Assembly: GCA_000751555.1 (NCBI GenBank)
Contig: CCEZ01000016.1
Coordinates: 32,345 to 96,344 of the forward strand
Source: Anaerosalibacter massiliensis
GTDB taxonomy: Bacteria > Bacillota > Clostridia > Tissierellales > Sporanaerobacteraceae
DNA length: 64,000 nt
Direction of reading: 5' to 3'
Position 1 is the stretch's first letter. Each line of letters begins with the position of its first letter. The notes below the pieces were generated by a model, which worked only from the letters and a program-made list of their open reading frames with translations, did no database searches and was not told the DNA's origin. Of the stretch, positions 16,298-26,599 are shown one piece after another. Made by a program: the position numbers and the translations under genes.

Positions 16298-18172
16298 TTA
16301 TTTATTATTAAATATACTTTCTAATTCCATTAAGAATCTAGAATCATCTACTTTTTTTTCGTTTTTATATTCTGTAGTGATTAAGTCTAAAACTTCTTTA
16401 GCTCTAGTCATACCAACGTAGAAAAGTCTTCTTTCCTCTTCTAATAAATTAACTTGTCCATTTTCAAAAGTCTCAATACTATTGGAAGTAGGGAAATCTC
16501 CATCTATAAGGTCTATCATATATACTTTTTTAAATTCAAGTCCCTTTGCTGAATGGATTGTGGATAAAGTAACTCCATTTTTCTTATTTTTTGATTTATA
16601 AGATATATAATCTAAATATTTAAGACGTCCTAAAAATTTTTCAATATTGGAAGTATTTTTGGCTATTAATTTTAGATCAAATAAAATAGTTTTTAAAGAG
16701 TCATAAGTATAGCCAAATTTTATAGAATTTTCTTTAAGATATTTTTCATATTTTAAATCTTTTTCAATAAAAGAAATAGCTTCATAAGATTTTAATTTAG
16801 ATAATCTTTTAAAGTCGATTTTTAACTCACTAATTCTTTCTTTGTAATCTTCTCTCAAACCTGGATATTGAAGTAGCCTATCAAATACAGAAATATTATA
16901 GCTAAGGGTTTTTATCCAATTAATATATTTTTTATATATGTATCCTTTAGTTTTATAGTATATTTTTTCAAATTCAAAAATATTTGTATCATCATAGGCT
17001 ACATTGAGAAAAGCTAATATATCCTTTACTATCCAATGATTAAACAAACTTATTTTCATATCTCTAATATAAAAAGGAATACTATTTCTTTCTAAATATT
17101 CAATAAGGCCTAAAGATGAAATATTGTTTCTATACAATATAGCTGTATTAGATAAATCTCCATACTTTTTAAAAGTTCTTACTAAATATTCATATTCATC
17201 TATTATAGTTTCAGTTCTCACAATTTGAATAGGTCTTATATTCCTATTTTTAGTAAATAATTCTTTATTATACCTTAATGTGTTTTGTTTTATAAAATTA
17301 TTGCAGACATTAACTATATTGTTAGAAGAACGGAAATTTTCTTCCATATAAAATATTTTGGCATTAGGATATATTTTTTGAAAATTTAGCATATCATCAG
17401 GACAAGCCCCCCTAAACCCGTATATAGACTGATCATCATCGGCAACTATGAACAGGTTATTTTTAGGGAAAGCTAGAGTTTTAATTATTTCCATTTGTAT
17501 TTTAGAAGTATCTTGTCCTTCATCAACTTGAATATAGTCATATTTATTCCTATACTTAGTAAGTAAATGCTTATCTTTATTTAATATATTTAATGTATAT
17601 GTAAGCATGTCATCAAAATCTATAAGAAAGTTTTTTGTTTTATACTTTTCATAGGCGTTATATATTTCTTTTAAATTTCTTATATCAACTTTATTATTTT
17701 GTACAAAATCATTTATATCAAACATCATATTTTTAACATATCCAATAATATTTATAAGACCTTCCAATTTCTCTTCAGTAATATATTCTCTATTTATATC
17801 TAGATATATTTCTTTTAATAATTTATTTTTATACTGTGGATGCTTAGGACTTTCTATTAAATTATATTTTATATTATTCTTGTAGGCATATTCTCTTAAA
17901 ATAGTATATGAAAAACTATGTATAGTGGAAAATTTCACAGGTATATTGTGAAGCTCAGTAAATATATTATTAAATCTATTTTTCATATCCTTAGCAGAAG
18001 ATTTACTGAAAGTTATTGAAAGTATTTTTAAAGAATTTATATTATATTTTTTTATTAAATTATAAGTTCTATGAATTAAAACTGTGGTCTTTCCAGCACC
18101 GGGTACAGCTAGTACTAGAGCAGGACCATTTTTATGCCTAATAGCTCTTAATTGTTGTTTATTAAAATTCAT
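16298..18172 (-). CDS. UvrD/PcrA-like superfamily 1 DNA helicase
   Basis: 624 aa. Motifs in order: Q-motif NKQQLRAIRH, Walker A AVPGAGKTT, VDEGQDTSKIQ, DDDQSIYGFRGA, FRSS, TIHSAKGLEFKKVY and RLFYVGMTRAK. It is shorter than canonical PcrA/UvrD (about 720 aa) and lacks the usual long C-terminal tail, so it is a UvrD-family paralogue, probably in DNA repair or restart, rather than PcrA itself. It is transcribed alone. Confidence 0.88.
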   Translation of the reverse strand: MNFNKQQLRAIRHKNGPALVLAVPGAGKTTVLIHRTYNLIKKYNINSLKILSITFSKSSAKDMKNRFNNIFTELHNIPVKFSTIHSFSYTILREYAYKNNIKYNLIESPKHPQYKNKLLKEIYLDINREYITEEKLEGLINIIGYVKNMMFDINDFVQNNKVDIRNLKEIYNAYEKYKTKNFLIDFDDMLTYTLNILNKDKHLLTKYRNKYDYIQVDEGQDTSKIQMEIIKTLAFPKNNLFIVADDDQSIYGFRGACPDDMLNFQKIYPNAKIFYMEENFRSSNNIVNVCNNFIKQNTLRYNKELFTKNRNIRPIQIVRTETIIDEYEYLVRTFKKYGDLSNTAILYRNNISSLGLIEYLERNSIPFYIRDMKISLFNHWIVKDILAFLNVAYDDTNIFEFEKIYYKTKGYIYKKYINWIKTLSYNISVFDRLLQYPGLREDYKERISELKIDFKRLSKLKSYEAISFIEKDLKYEKYLKENSIKFGYTYDSLKTILFDLKLIAKNTSNIEKFLGRLKYLDYISYKSKNKKNGVTLSTIHSAKGLEFKKVYMIDLIDGDFPTSNSIETFENGQVNLLEEERRLFYVGMTRAKEVLDLITTEYKNEKKVDDSRFLMELESIFNNK

Positions 18173-18330
18173 TTTATCACCTATATGTTTTTAATAATAT
18201 CATATCATATGCTGATAAAAAAATTGTTATTTTAAAATCTGTACATAAATATATATTTAAAGAGGGTTTTTAAAAGAGAATATAGAAATAGTTAGAAGCT
18301 ATATATAATAAAAAGAAAGGAGGTTCTTTA

Positions 18331-19251
18331 TTGAAGGATATTATATTAAAAGTTATTTCTAAGATAATTTATATTTTTATTTTTCTGAATTTTTTAATAT
18401 TAGTTATAATTATTCCTGAGGATTGGTTGTTTTATGATTATAATGGTGGAAAGCTTTATATGACTATGGATAAGAGGGATTTTTTACATATTATCAAACA
18501 TTGTTACAAATCAATATTTGATGGAGGTTTAGGTACTACAGTAAGAGGTGAAACCATTTGGAATTATATGAAACCTATTATACCTAAGTCTTTAATTCTT
18601 ATATTTTTATCTTTAGCTATTTCTTTGGTATTAGGTATCTTAAAAGGAATACTAGACAGTAGAAAAGATAGAGAGAGAAGATCTACTATAAAACTTATGA
18701 CTACAGTTATTGGTCTTTCATTTCCAGAAATATTTATAGGAGTATTACTTCAATCTTTTATGGTTTGGTTATATAGGAAGGGAATAAAAGCTTTGCCAGT
18801 AGGAGGTTACAGGAGTTTTAAACATATAATACTTCCAACTATTACATTGTCTTTATTTCCTACTATGTATATTGCAAGGGTTACATCATTAACTATAGAT
18901 GATATATACTCAAAGGAATATATAAGGACTGCCATCGGAAAAGGGGCTTCACGTAGGAGAGTATTGTATATTCATGTACTTAAACAGGCATTGCCAAAGA
19001 TAATAGGTTCATTTTCTTACATACTTTCAACTTTAATTGCTAATTTAGTTGTAGTAGAATATCTTTTTTATTATCCAGGTTTGGCTTATGTTATGTTGTT
19101 TAAATATTCTATAGGGGAAAAATCAGTAGCTATAGGGGCAGCATTATTTCTTTCTATTACATATTTTGCTTTAAAATTAATTATAAAGTTTCTTGCCTTT
19201 TTTATAGATCCAATAAAGAGAAGCAAATTAAGAATGGGAGGAATTAGATGA
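18331..19251 (+). CDS. ABC transporter permease, DppB/OppB-like
   Basis: 306 aa with about six transmembrane segments and the BPD_transp_1 loop YIRTAIGKGASRRRVLYIHVLK. First gene of a four-gene peptide/nickel-type ABC operon; no solute-binding protein gene is present in the operon. TTG 18331 has AAAGGAGG just upstream. The N-terminal extracellular segment is longer than average. It overlaps the next gene by 4 bases. Confidence 0.88.
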   Translation: MKDIILKVISKIIYIFIFLNFLILVIIIPEDWLFYDYNGGKLYMTMDKRDFLHIIKHCYKSIFDGGLGTTVRGETIWNYMKPIIPKSLILIFLSLAISLVLGILKGILDSRKDRERRSTIKLMTTVIGLSFPEIFIGVLLQSFMVWLYRKGIKALPVGGYRSFKHIILPTITLSLFPTMYIARVTSLTIDDIYSKEYIRTAIGKGASRRRVLYIHVLKQALPKIIGSFSYILSTLIANLVVVEYLFYYPGLAYVMLFKYSIGEKSVAIGAALFLSITYFALKLIIKFLAFFIDPIKRSKLRMGGIR

Positions 19252-21590
19252 AAAAAATTAACTTACCTCTAATACTAGGGCTTATTATTGTAATCTCTTT
19301 ATTATTGATAGTAATATTTGAAGATGATTTAATGAGGTCTGATCCATATGCATTAGGAGAGGAAAACTTGCCTCCTGATAATGAAAATATTTTTGGAACG
19401 GATATTTTAGGTAGAGATATATATAGTCGTATAGTAGCTGGAACTAAAATTACCTTAACTGTTGCTTTGTTGACAACTCTATTAAGATTCTTAATTGCAA
19501 TTCCGTTAGCTTTTTTTTCAGGATTTGGAGGAATATTAAGTACTAAATTAATAGATTTTTTTTCATCTACCTTTAGTGCTATTCCAGTAGTAGTAATGAG
19601 CTATATAGTATTAAATACAGAGGGATTGAAACAGTTAGAACTTAGGGAATCTATTATTGCTTTTTCAGTAGTATTAGCTATTGTTGGCTGGGGAAGGCTT
19701 TCAGAAAGTATAAAAATAAGGATAGAAAGTATTTTAAATGAAGATTTCATAGAAGGAGAAATAGCTATAGGAAAAAATAATATCTTAATTGCTTTTCAAA
19801 ACGTGTTACCACATCTTATAACTATGCTTGTAGTTGCATTCTTTCTTGAAATTAGTAATGTATTAATTAATTTAGCTACCTTAGGGTTATTTGGAATATA
19901 TGTGGGAGTAGATGAATATGACTTATTTCAGAAGTTGAGAGGACTTGCATATAAACCTAATTATCATCCAGAATGGGGAGGTATGCTTTCTTCTTCTAGA
20001 TATGCAATATCTTCTGGAAGGCCTTGGATAGTCCTTTATCCAGCTTTAATGTTTTTTATAACTATTAGTGGGTTTAATTTATTAGGTGAAGGTATTCAAT
20101 ATGAAGTGGATAAAAGAGGTTCTCTTGTACTACACAATATAAAAAGATTTTTATATAATTTATTGCCTACTACTTATATTTATGAGATCATAAATTTCAA
20201 AAAATACAGAAAAAAAGTATTTGCAAAAAGTATAGTAATCATGGTTATTATTTCTATTATAGTTGTACCTAAATTAGATCTTGGATATAAAGTTAAAGCA
20301 GTGGTATCTTTTAATCATATTGAAGAGTTATCAAAAGACAAATACGAGGGAAGATTGGTTTCAACTAAGGGAAGAGATGAAGCTTGCAACTATATAGTTA
20401 AAGAGTTAAAAAAAATAGGTTTAGATCCTATTTATGATGATAAATATATAGAGAAATTTAAGACCAAAAGACCTATTCCTATACTAAAGAATTCCCAAAT
20501 AATTATTTCCAAAGAAGCTAAGGAGTTGAAAAAATATAGTCTTAGAAAAGATTTCTTTATTAACCAGATTTTCTTTGAAAATAAAGAGGATGCTCATATT
20601 TCTCCTATAAAAAGAATGGAAGGAAAGATAATATTATTAGATGATTATAAAGAAGAAAACTTTGATGATGGGAAAAAATATTTTATTATTGTAGATACAA
20701 ATGAATTTTATGAGGATTCTATAAACTTATGTCATCAAATTGGGAAAAACCCTTCTGTAGAAGGTATTATAATAAATATAGATGATGATGATAAAGCAGA
20801 GGATAAAGATTGGGTTCAATTATATAATATTGAGGGAAAACATAATAATCCATTTATAATTGAAGCTAAAAAGGAAATAGTTAAAGAACTATCAAATTAT
20901 TCAGGTAATGAATTAAGTATAGAGAATGATGTGGAAATTGGAGAAGAGCTAATAGGAAAAAATATTGGGGCTATGATCAAGGGAAAAACAGATGAGAAAC
21001 CATTAGTTATAGTAACAGATTATGATTATTTGGGATTTGAAAAAGAGATGAAGTATGAGGGGCTGTATAAAAATGGAACTAGTATAAGTACAATATTAAG
21101 TATAGCTAAAAGTTTATCAGAAATAGAGAAAACCCCAGATAGGAATATAATTTTTGCTTTTTTAGATTCTTCTGAATACTATAGCAGAGGAGCAGAAGTA
21201 TTTGGATTTAGTGATTATATTAAGGATGATGGATTTTTCATATATGTGAATTTTTTAGGACTAGAGAAAGAAGATAATCTCTATATAGATACTACTATGA
21301 TTACAACTCAGTACAAAGAACATATGGATAATATTTATTATATGAGGAAAAAGGCTAAAAAGCTAGATATTTCATTGGAGCAAGAGCAAGTGTCTAAAGC
21401 AATTTTAAGTTCCCTTAGACTAAATCATTTTGGTTCATCAGGTATAGTCCTTAGTGGTATAGATTCTGATACTTATTATGATGAATATTATGGAACTAAA
21501 CAAGATAATTTAGATGAGATAGATAGAGATAAATTAGAAATTCAAACTCAATTTATATTAGATTCTATTTTACATATATTGGGATGGTGA
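19248..21590 (+). CDS. ABC permease (DppC-like) fused to a degenerate M28-peptidase-like domain
   Basis: 780 aa, more than twice a normal DppC. Residues about 1-300 are the permease, with FGTDILGRDIYSRIVAG and the loop GEIAIGKNNILIAFQNVLPH. A further transmembrane helix lies near 325-345. The rest should be extracytoplasmic and resembles M28 aminopeptidases: KYEGRLVSTKGRDEACNYI (about 363), VIVTDYDYLGFE (about 590), NGTSISTILSIAKSL and IIFAFLDSSEYYSRGAE. The usual zinc ligands (HxD, the Asp of GADDN, the EE pair) are replaced, so it is probably not a working peptidase. It may bind the transported peptide. Confidence 0.8.
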   Translation: MKKINLPLILGLIIVISLLLIVIFEDDLMRSDPYALGEENLPPDNENIFGTDILGRDIYSRIVAGTKITLTVALLTTLLRFLIAIPLAFFSGFGGILSTKLIDFFSSTFSAIPVVVMSYIVLNTEGLKQLELRESIIAFSVVLAIVGWGRLSESIKIRIESILNEDFIEGEIAIGKNNILIAFQNVLPHLITMLVVAFFLEISNVLINLATLGLFGIYVGVDEYDLFQKLRGLAYKPNYHPEWGGMLSSSRYAISSGRPWIVLYPALMFFITISGFNLLGEGIQYEVDKRGSLVLHNIKRFLYNLLPTTYIYEIINFKKYRKKVFAKSIVIMVIISIIVVPKLDLGYKVKAVVSFNHIEELSKDKYEGRLVSTKGRDEACNYIVKELKKIGLDPIYDDKYIEKFKTKRPIPILKNSQIIISKEAKELKKYSLRKDFFINQIFFENKEDAHISPIKRMEGKIILLDDYKEENFDDGKKYFIIVDTNEFYEDSINLCHQIGKNPSVEGIIINIDDDDKAEDKDWVQLYNIEGKHNNPFIIEAKKEIVKELSNYSGNELSIENDVEIGEELIGKNIGAMIKGKTDEKPLVIVTDYDYLGFEKEMKYEGLYKNGTSISTILSIAKSLSEIEKTPDRNIIFAFLDSSEYYSRGAEVFGFSDYIKDDGFFIYVNFLGLEKEDNLYIDTTMITTQYKEHMDNIYYMRKKAKKLDISLEQEQVSKAILSSLRLNHFGSSGIVLSGIDSDTYYDEYYGTKQDNLDEIDRDKLEIQTQFILDSILHILGW

Positions 21591-21594
21591 TATA

Positions 21595-22596
21595 ATGGAG
21601 AAAATTCTTGATATAAAAGATTTAAAAACTTATTTCTACATTGATGATAAAGTTGTTCACGCGGTAGATGGAGTAAGTTTTAGTATAAATATGGGGGAAA
21701 TAGTATCTATCATAGGAGAATCAGGGAGCGGAAAAAGTGTAACAGCCTATTCAATTATGGGAATTATACCTAAACCATATGGAAAGATTAAATCTGGAAG
21801 GATTCTTTTTAAAGGAGAAGACTTACTTCAAAAGAGTGAGAAAGAACTTACTAAAATTAGAGGAAATAAAATTTCCATAGTATATCAAGAACCTATGAAT
21901 AGTCTAAATCCAAGACTTAAAATTGGATACCAATTAATGGAATGTCTAATGATTCACAAAAAAATGAAAAGAAAGGAAGCAAGAAAAAATGCTATAGAGA
22001 TGTTAAAAATTGTAAATATACCCGATCCAGAAAAGAGATACAATTCCTACCCATATGAGCTAAGTGGAGGGATGATACAAAAAGTTATGATTGCCATGGC
22101 ATTGATATGTAAGCCAGATTTGTTAATACTTGATGAAGCAACAACAGCTTTAGATGTGACAACTCAAGCAGAAATATTGTCTCTTGTAGAGGAGCTAAAA
22201 CAAAAATACAATATGTCTATACTCTTAATTACTCACGATTTAGGAATAGTAAATCAAATAGCAGATAGAGTAATAGTAATGTATGGAGGAAAAGTATTAG
22301 AAAGTTTACCTATAAATGAAATTACAAAAGAAGTTCTTCATCCTTATACAATTGGTCTTATGAAATGTATTCCTAAAATTGAAGAAAAAAAGGATGTGCT
22401 CTATAGTATTAAAGGATATATTCCAGATTTAAATAGTAGATTCGAACTATGTCCTTTTCATGAAAGATGTGAGAAGAAAGTTGAAATATGTGATAATTAT
22501 ATGCCTAAATTAGTGGAAATAAAGAAAGATCATTTAGTTAGATGTTTACTTTATTCAGAGGAGGTAGAAAAAAACTATGGAAATGCCTCTAATTAG
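21595..22596 (+). CDS. ABC transporter ATPase, DppD/OppD-like
   Basis: 333-aa ATPase: Walker A GESGSGKS, Q-loop YQEPMNSLNP, signature LSGGMIQKV, Walker B LLILDEATTALD, H-loop THDLG. The C-terminal oligopeptide extension has the cysteine pattern CPFHERCEKKVEIC typical of OppD/DppD and sometimes an Fe-S site. It begins 4 bases after the permease fusion and overlaps dppF by 20 bases. Confidence 0.9.
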   Translation: MEKILDIKDLKTYFYIDDKVVHAVDGVSFSINMGEIVSIIGESGSGKSVTAYSIMGIIPKPYGKIKSGRILFKGEDLLQKSEKELTKIRGNKISIVYQEPMNSLNPRLKIGYQLMECLMIHKKMKRKEARKNAIEMLKIVNIPDPEKRYNSYPYELSGGMIQKVMIAMALICKPDLLILDEATTALDVTTQAEILSLVEELKQKYNMSILLITHDLGIVNQIADRVIVMYGGKVLESLPINEITKEVLHPYTIGLMKCIPKIEEKKDVLYSIKGYIPDLNSRFELCPFHERCEKKVEICDNYMPKLVEIKKDHLVRCLLYSEEVEKNYGNASN

Positions 22597-23542
22597 TGTT
22601 AAGAATTTAAAAAAGTATTTTAATATGTTTCAAAGTAAAGAGATGATAAGGGCAGTTGATGGAATATCTTTTGATATATATGAAGGGGAAACATTTGGAC
22701 TTGTGGGAGAAAGTGGTTGTGGCAAAAGTACTACTGGTAAGTTAATTTTAAGATTATTAAATCCTACAGATGGAGAGGTTTTATTAAATGGGGATAATAT
22801 ATTAAAATATAATAGGAAAAAGTTTAGGAAACTAAGAAAAGATTTACAGATAGTTTTTCAGAATTCTTCTTCAGTACTAGACCCTAAAATGTTTGCTTAT
22901 GATATACTTGTTGAACCGTTAATCCTTCACAAAATAGTTCCTAGATATGAACTTAATGAAGAAGTTGATAGATTATTGGACATGGTAGGACTTCCTAAAT
23001 CATCTAAGAGGAAACTTCCTAATGAATTTAGTGGAGGTCAAAAACAAAGGTTAATAATAGCAAGAGCTTTAGCTACTAGACCTAAATTTATAATTTGTGA
23101 TGAACCTGTTTCCTCATTAGATGTATCTATTCAGTCTCAAATATTGAATCTTTTAGTAAAATTTCAAAACGAATATAGTCTTACATATTTATTTATAGCC
23201 CATAGTCTTAATGTAGTAAGACATATATCTAATAGGGTAGGAGTTATGTATCTAGGTAAAATAGTTGAAATTGGTTCTAATAAAGAAATATTTAAAAGTC
23301 CTACCCATCCATATACAAAAGCATTAATATCAGCCTTTCCGAATTTAGAGGAAAAAAAGTTTAATGAAGAAAAACTAATACTTAAAGGAGAAGTACCTAG
23401 CCCTATAAATATTCCTACAGGTTGTTCATTTCACACAAGATGTCCATATAGCTATGGAAAGTGTAAGAAAGAAGAACCAGAGCTTATGGAAATTACAAAA
23501 GGGCATTATGTTTCCTGTTTTCTAATTGAAAAAAATTTATAA
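22577..23542 (+). CDS. ABC transporter ATPase, DppF/OppF-like
   Basis: 321-aa second ATPase of the operon: Walker A GESGCGKST, signature FSGGQKQRL, Walker B FIICDEPVSSLD, and C-terminal CSFHTRCPYSYGKC. GAGGAGG lies 12 bases before ATG 22577, inside the end of the preceding gene. Together the four genes make a heterodimeric peptide-type importer lacking only a binding protein. Confidence 0.9.
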   Translation: MEMPLISVKNLKKYFNMFQSKEMIRAVDGISFDIYEGETFGLVGESGCGKSTTGKLILRLLNPTDGEVLLNGDNILKYNRKKFRKLRKDLQIVFQNSSSVLDPKMFAYDILVEPLILHKIVPRYELNEEVDRLLDMVGLPKSSKRKLPNEFSGGQKQRLIIARALATRPKFIICDEPVSSLDVSIQSQILNLLVKFQNEYSLTYLFIAHSLNVVRHISNRVGVMYLGKIVEIGSNKEIFKSPTHPYTKALISAFPNLEEKKFNEEKLILKGEVPSPINIPTGCSFHTRCPYSYGKCKKEEPELMEITKGHYVSCFLIEKNL

Positions 23543-23585
23543 TTAAATATAATAGTCCTATAAGTATTTGTTAAGGAGTGGTATT

Positions 23586-24044
23586 ATGGCTAGGCCTATA
23601 AAATGGAGACGAGTTGAAAAATTACCTGAATATAGATATTTTGTTCCTTCTAAAACAGAGAAGAATTTAAATGAAAATACTCTAAAAATAGAAGAATTAG
23701 AAGCTATAAGACTTAGAGATTTAGAGGGCCTTGAACAAGAAGAATGTGCAAATAGTATGGAAATATCTAGGCAAACCTTCCAAAGAATTTACAATGAAGC
23801 CAAAAAGAAAGTTGCAGATAGTTTAATAAATGGAAAAGCTATAAGAATAACTGGTGGCAATTATACTCAACATATTTGCAAGCTTGTATGTGAAAAATGT
23901 GGTAATAGTTGGCAAGAAAGAGTAGAAGATTTAGAACATGAAGATGATATATGTCCAAAATGTGGTTCACCTAAACATTATTGTAAAGAAAACAAGAGTA
24001 GAAAAGGCTGCAGAAAAAAATGTTGTAAAATATGTAATGAATAG
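23586..24044 (+). CDS. DUF134 family protein
   Basis: About 152 aa. It begins MARPIKWRRVEKLPEYRYFVP, the DUF134 hallmark. A sigma-70 region-4-like helix-turn-helix follows (RLRDLEGLEQEECANSMEIS) and then a Cys-rich C-terminus with CEKCG, CPKCG and a terminal C-x-K-x-C cluster. A DNA-binding, metal or redox-sensing role is likely but unproven for the family. ATG 23586 follows AAGGAGTGG; the longer frame lacks a site. Confidence 0.85.
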   Translation: MARPIKWRRVEKLPEYRYFVPSKTEKNLNENTLKIEELEAIRLRDLEGLEQEECANSMEISRQTFQRIYNEAKKKVADSLINGKAIRITGGNYTQHICKLVCEKCGNSWQERVEDLEHEDDICPKCGSPKHYCKENKSRKGCRKKCCKICNE

Positions 24045-24128
24045 TATAAAGATTTTTAAAAAAGGATTAGCTCTTTTTATGTCGAATTCTATACTTGGAA
24101 ATATACAATCTAATTGAGGGGGAGAAAT

Positions 24129-24956
24129 ATGGCTAAAATTTTGGAAGCTTTTCAAATGGTAGCACCTTATATTAATGATCTAACTATAAATGATGTAGCA
24201 GTTACTATTACAGATAGAGAAAAGTACATTGACTTTATAAAAGGAGATGAAATACCTCAGCTGGCTGTAGAAGGAGAAGTTATTTATGAAAGCTCTGTAG
24301 TAGGAGAATGTATTAAGAATGGGAGAAGAGTTATAAGAAAGGTACCTAAAGAAGTAAGAGGATTTCCATACATAGCTTGTGGAGTACCTGTTAGGGAAAA
24401 TGGGGAAATTGTAGGAGCTGTATCTTTTGTTTTAACTATTGATAAACAGGAGCAATTATTAAAATTGGCAGAAAATCTTTCTGAAGGATTAGAAGAATTA
24501 ACTAATACATCCCAAACTATTGAAGATTCTGCTTATAATTTATTAGAGGTGACAAATAAGGTAAATGGTATAACGAATGAGCTTATGGGAAATATTGATG
24601 AAACTGATAATATAATTAATATAATACAAAAAATATCTAAGCAAACTAATTTGTTAGGATTAAATGCTTCAATAGAAGCAGCAAGAGTTGGCAAAGAAGG
24701 AAAAGGTTTTGAAGTTGTAGCAGAAGAAATAAGAAAATTAGCTATTAGCAGTTCAGACTCTATAAATAAGATAGAAAAAATATTGGAAGGAATAAAAGAC
24801 ACATCAAATACTCAAAATGAAGTTATGGAAGAAATGAGAAAAATCACAAACTTACAAGAAAAAACAATTAGAACAATAAATAGCAGTTTGCAGGAACTTT
24901 ATTCAAATGTAACAATTTTAGTGGATTATGCTAAAGATTTAAGTGAGGAAAGATAA
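24129..24956 (+). CDS. Soluble chemoreceptor-like signalling protein
   Basis: About 275 aa with no membrane segment. An N-terminal sensory domain (about residues 1-110; [31 protein letters not shown]) is followed by a short methyl-accepting signalling hairpin with [29 protein letters not shown]. It should relay an intracellular signal to CheA/CheW-type partners, none of which lie nearby. Start ATG 24129 behind GAGGGGGAG. Confidence 0.82.
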   Translation: MAKILEAFQMVAPYINDLTINDVAVTITDREKYIDFIKGDEIPQLAVEGEVIYESSVVGECIKNGRRVIRKVPKEVRGFPYIACGVPVRENGEIVGAVSFVLTIDKQEQLLKLAENLSEGLEELTNTSQTIEDSAYNLLEVTNKVNGITNELMGNIDETDNIINIIQKISKQTNLLGLNASIEAARVGKEGKGFEVVAEEIRKLAISSSDSINKIEKILEGIKDTSNTQNEVMEEMRKITNLQEKTIRTINSSLQELYSNVTILVDYAKDLSEER

Positions 24957-25015
24957 AAAATGGGTAACAATAGTCTGTAATAATATATTTAACTAAGACT
25001 GTATTAGGTGATAAT

Positions 25016-25579
25016 ATGAAAAGACATAGGAAAACTAATTCTTTTGATAGAAAAATATTAAATTGGTTCAATAGCACTATTAAATCTAGCTTCCTAGATA
25101 AATTCATGTATATGGCTACAGACCTAGGTAGTGGGATATTTAATACAATACTTTTGATTATTTTAATTTTATTTGGAAATGGTAAATTAAGATTTGTAGC
25201 GGTAGAGGCTGCTATATCTATATCCATAAGCCAGATAATTGTTCAGATATTGAAAAGATCCTTAGGCAGAGAAAGACCGTACAAAGTTCTTCAGAATATA
25301 AATACATTTGGTTTAAATCTTAAGGATTATTCTTTTCCATCTGGACACACGACTGCTGGATTTTCAATGGCTACTATTTTTGCTTTGAACTATTCATATT
25401 TAATTATTCCAGTAATAGTATTGGCATTTATAATTGGGATTTCTAGGATGTATTTAGGAGTACATTATCCTACAGATGTAGTAGGAGGAATAATAGTAGG
25501 TATTGTTCCGGCTTTATTTGTGCATTTTAAACTATTAATACATATTGAAAAAATCCTAGTTTTCTTAGAATTAATTTAA
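25016..25579 (+). CDS. PAP2 family phosphatase
   Basis: 187-aa membrane phosphatase with the three PAP2 motifs KRSLGRERP, PSGHTTAG and SRMYLGVHYPTDVVGG, and about five hydrophobic helices. Members dephosphorylate undecaprenyl pyrophosphate or phosphatidic acid outside the membrane; which one cannot be told here. The ribosome site is AGGTGATAAT. Confidence 0.9.
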   Translation: MKRHRKTNSFDRKILNWFNSTIKSSFLDKFMYMATDLGSGIFNTILLIILILFGNGKLRFVAVEAAISISISQIIVQILKRSLGRERPYKVLQNINTFGLNLKDYSFPSGHTTAGFSMATIFALNYSYLIIPVIVLAFIIGISRMYLGVHYPTDVVGGIIVGIVPALFVHFKLLIHIEKILVFLELI

Positions 25580-25643
25580 TTATATTTAAAGGGTTTAAAA
25601 ATTTTATATTTAAAATAGAAATTATAGGAAAGGGTGATTTGAA

Positions 25644-26456
25644 ATGCTTATGAGCAATTTTCTAAGAGATAGAAAATCTACAAGAGAGTATAAAAATAAA
25701 GAGGTATCCAAGGATATATTGGAAAAGGTTATAGACTATGGAAAAGAAATAGAAAAGGAAATAGGAGATGAAAATTTTAGATTTCTATTACTTAAAAATG
25801 GAGACAAAGTATATAAAACTCTTGAAGGAAAAGGTGGTTATTCAGGAGTAATGATTAAAAGTCCACATTATATTGCATTAGAAACTTTAGATAGTTCTAG
25901 AGACAGTATAATAAAGGGTGCTTATGCTATGGAAAAACTTATAACTAAGGCAACAGAATATAGTCTAGGAACTTGTTGGATAAGTATAGAGAATGTAGAT
26001 GGACAAATAAAAAAAGAATTGTGCAATAATTTAGATGGAGATGTAAATTATATTTTAGCTATTGGGTATCCAACACCTAAGAATCCTTTTATTCAAGAAC
26101 CGGATAGCTGTAGATTATCTATAGAAGATATTGTATATAAGGATGAGATAGGAAAAAATATATCTGCAGAAGAGTTAGAAAATAGAGGATTAAGCGATTT
26201 ATTTTTCTATGTAAGATTTGCTCCATCAAGTTTTAATAACCAACCATGGAGATTCATACTTAAGGACAGTAAAATAATTTTAATTTTAATGAAAGAAGAA
26301 GATAAAGTTAGTTTCATAGATGCAGGTATCATTATGTATTATTTTGAAAATATGGCTACTGCTATTGGAGTAACTGGTAAATGGAACCTAATAAATTGTG
26401 AAGATGTAGAAGTAAATGGGACAAGCTACAGCTATATAGGAGAATTTAATATATAA
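25644..26456 (+). CDS. Nitroreductase-family protein (TM1586-like)
   Basis: 270 aa. The N-terminal SNFLRDRKSTREYKNKEVS is the nitroreductase flavin-binding start. A second half begins FAPSSFNNQPWRF, the other conserved nitroreductase block. The order matches the putative TM nitroreductase group (two pseudo-repeats in one chain). Likely FMN-dependent and cytoplasmic; substrate unknown. Start ATG 25644 with AAAGGGTGA. Confidence 0.8.
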   Translation: MLMSNFLRDRKSTREYKNKEVSKDILEKVIDYGKEIEKEIGDENFRFLLLKNGDKVYKTLEGKGGYSGVMIKSPHYIALETLDSSRDSIIKGAYAMEKLITKATEYSLGTCWISIENVDGQIKKELCNNLDGDVNYILAIGYPTPKNPFIQEPDSCRLSIEDIVYKDEIGKNISAEELENRGLSDLFFYVRFAPSSFNNQPWRFILKDSKIILILMKEEDKVSFIDAGIIMYYFENMATAIGVTGKWNLINCEDVEVNGTSYSYIGEFNI

Positions 26457-26467
26457 AAATAGTTTAA

Positions 26468-26503
26468 TAAATCCTTAGTTAAAAGCTAGGGATTTATTTT
26501 TTA
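26468..26503 (+). terminator. Terminator after the nitroreductase gene
   Basis: TAAATCCTTAG and CTAGGGATTTA (one non-Watson-Crick pair) with a following T run. Confidence 0.75.
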
Positions 26504-26510
26504 ATTAGTA

Positions 26511-26575
26511 TTGACAACTAAATATTTAGGGGATATAATATACTTAAACATATGAACAATTGCTCATATGTTTAA
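26511..26575 (+). promoter_or_regulatory. Promoter plus ArsR/SmtB-like operator of the metal ATPase
   Basis: TTGACA (26511-26516) and TATAAT (26534-26539) have 17-base spacing. Starting four bases after the -10 box is a perfect 12-bp inverted repeat (26544-26555 and 26564-26575) around 8 bases, with the core ATATGAACAATTGCTCATAT. This resembles metal-sensing ArsR/SmtB/CadC operators and covers the transcription start. No arsR-type gene is in the window. Confidence 0.75.
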
Positions 26576-26599
26576 TGATTGATAAAGGGGATGAATCTA

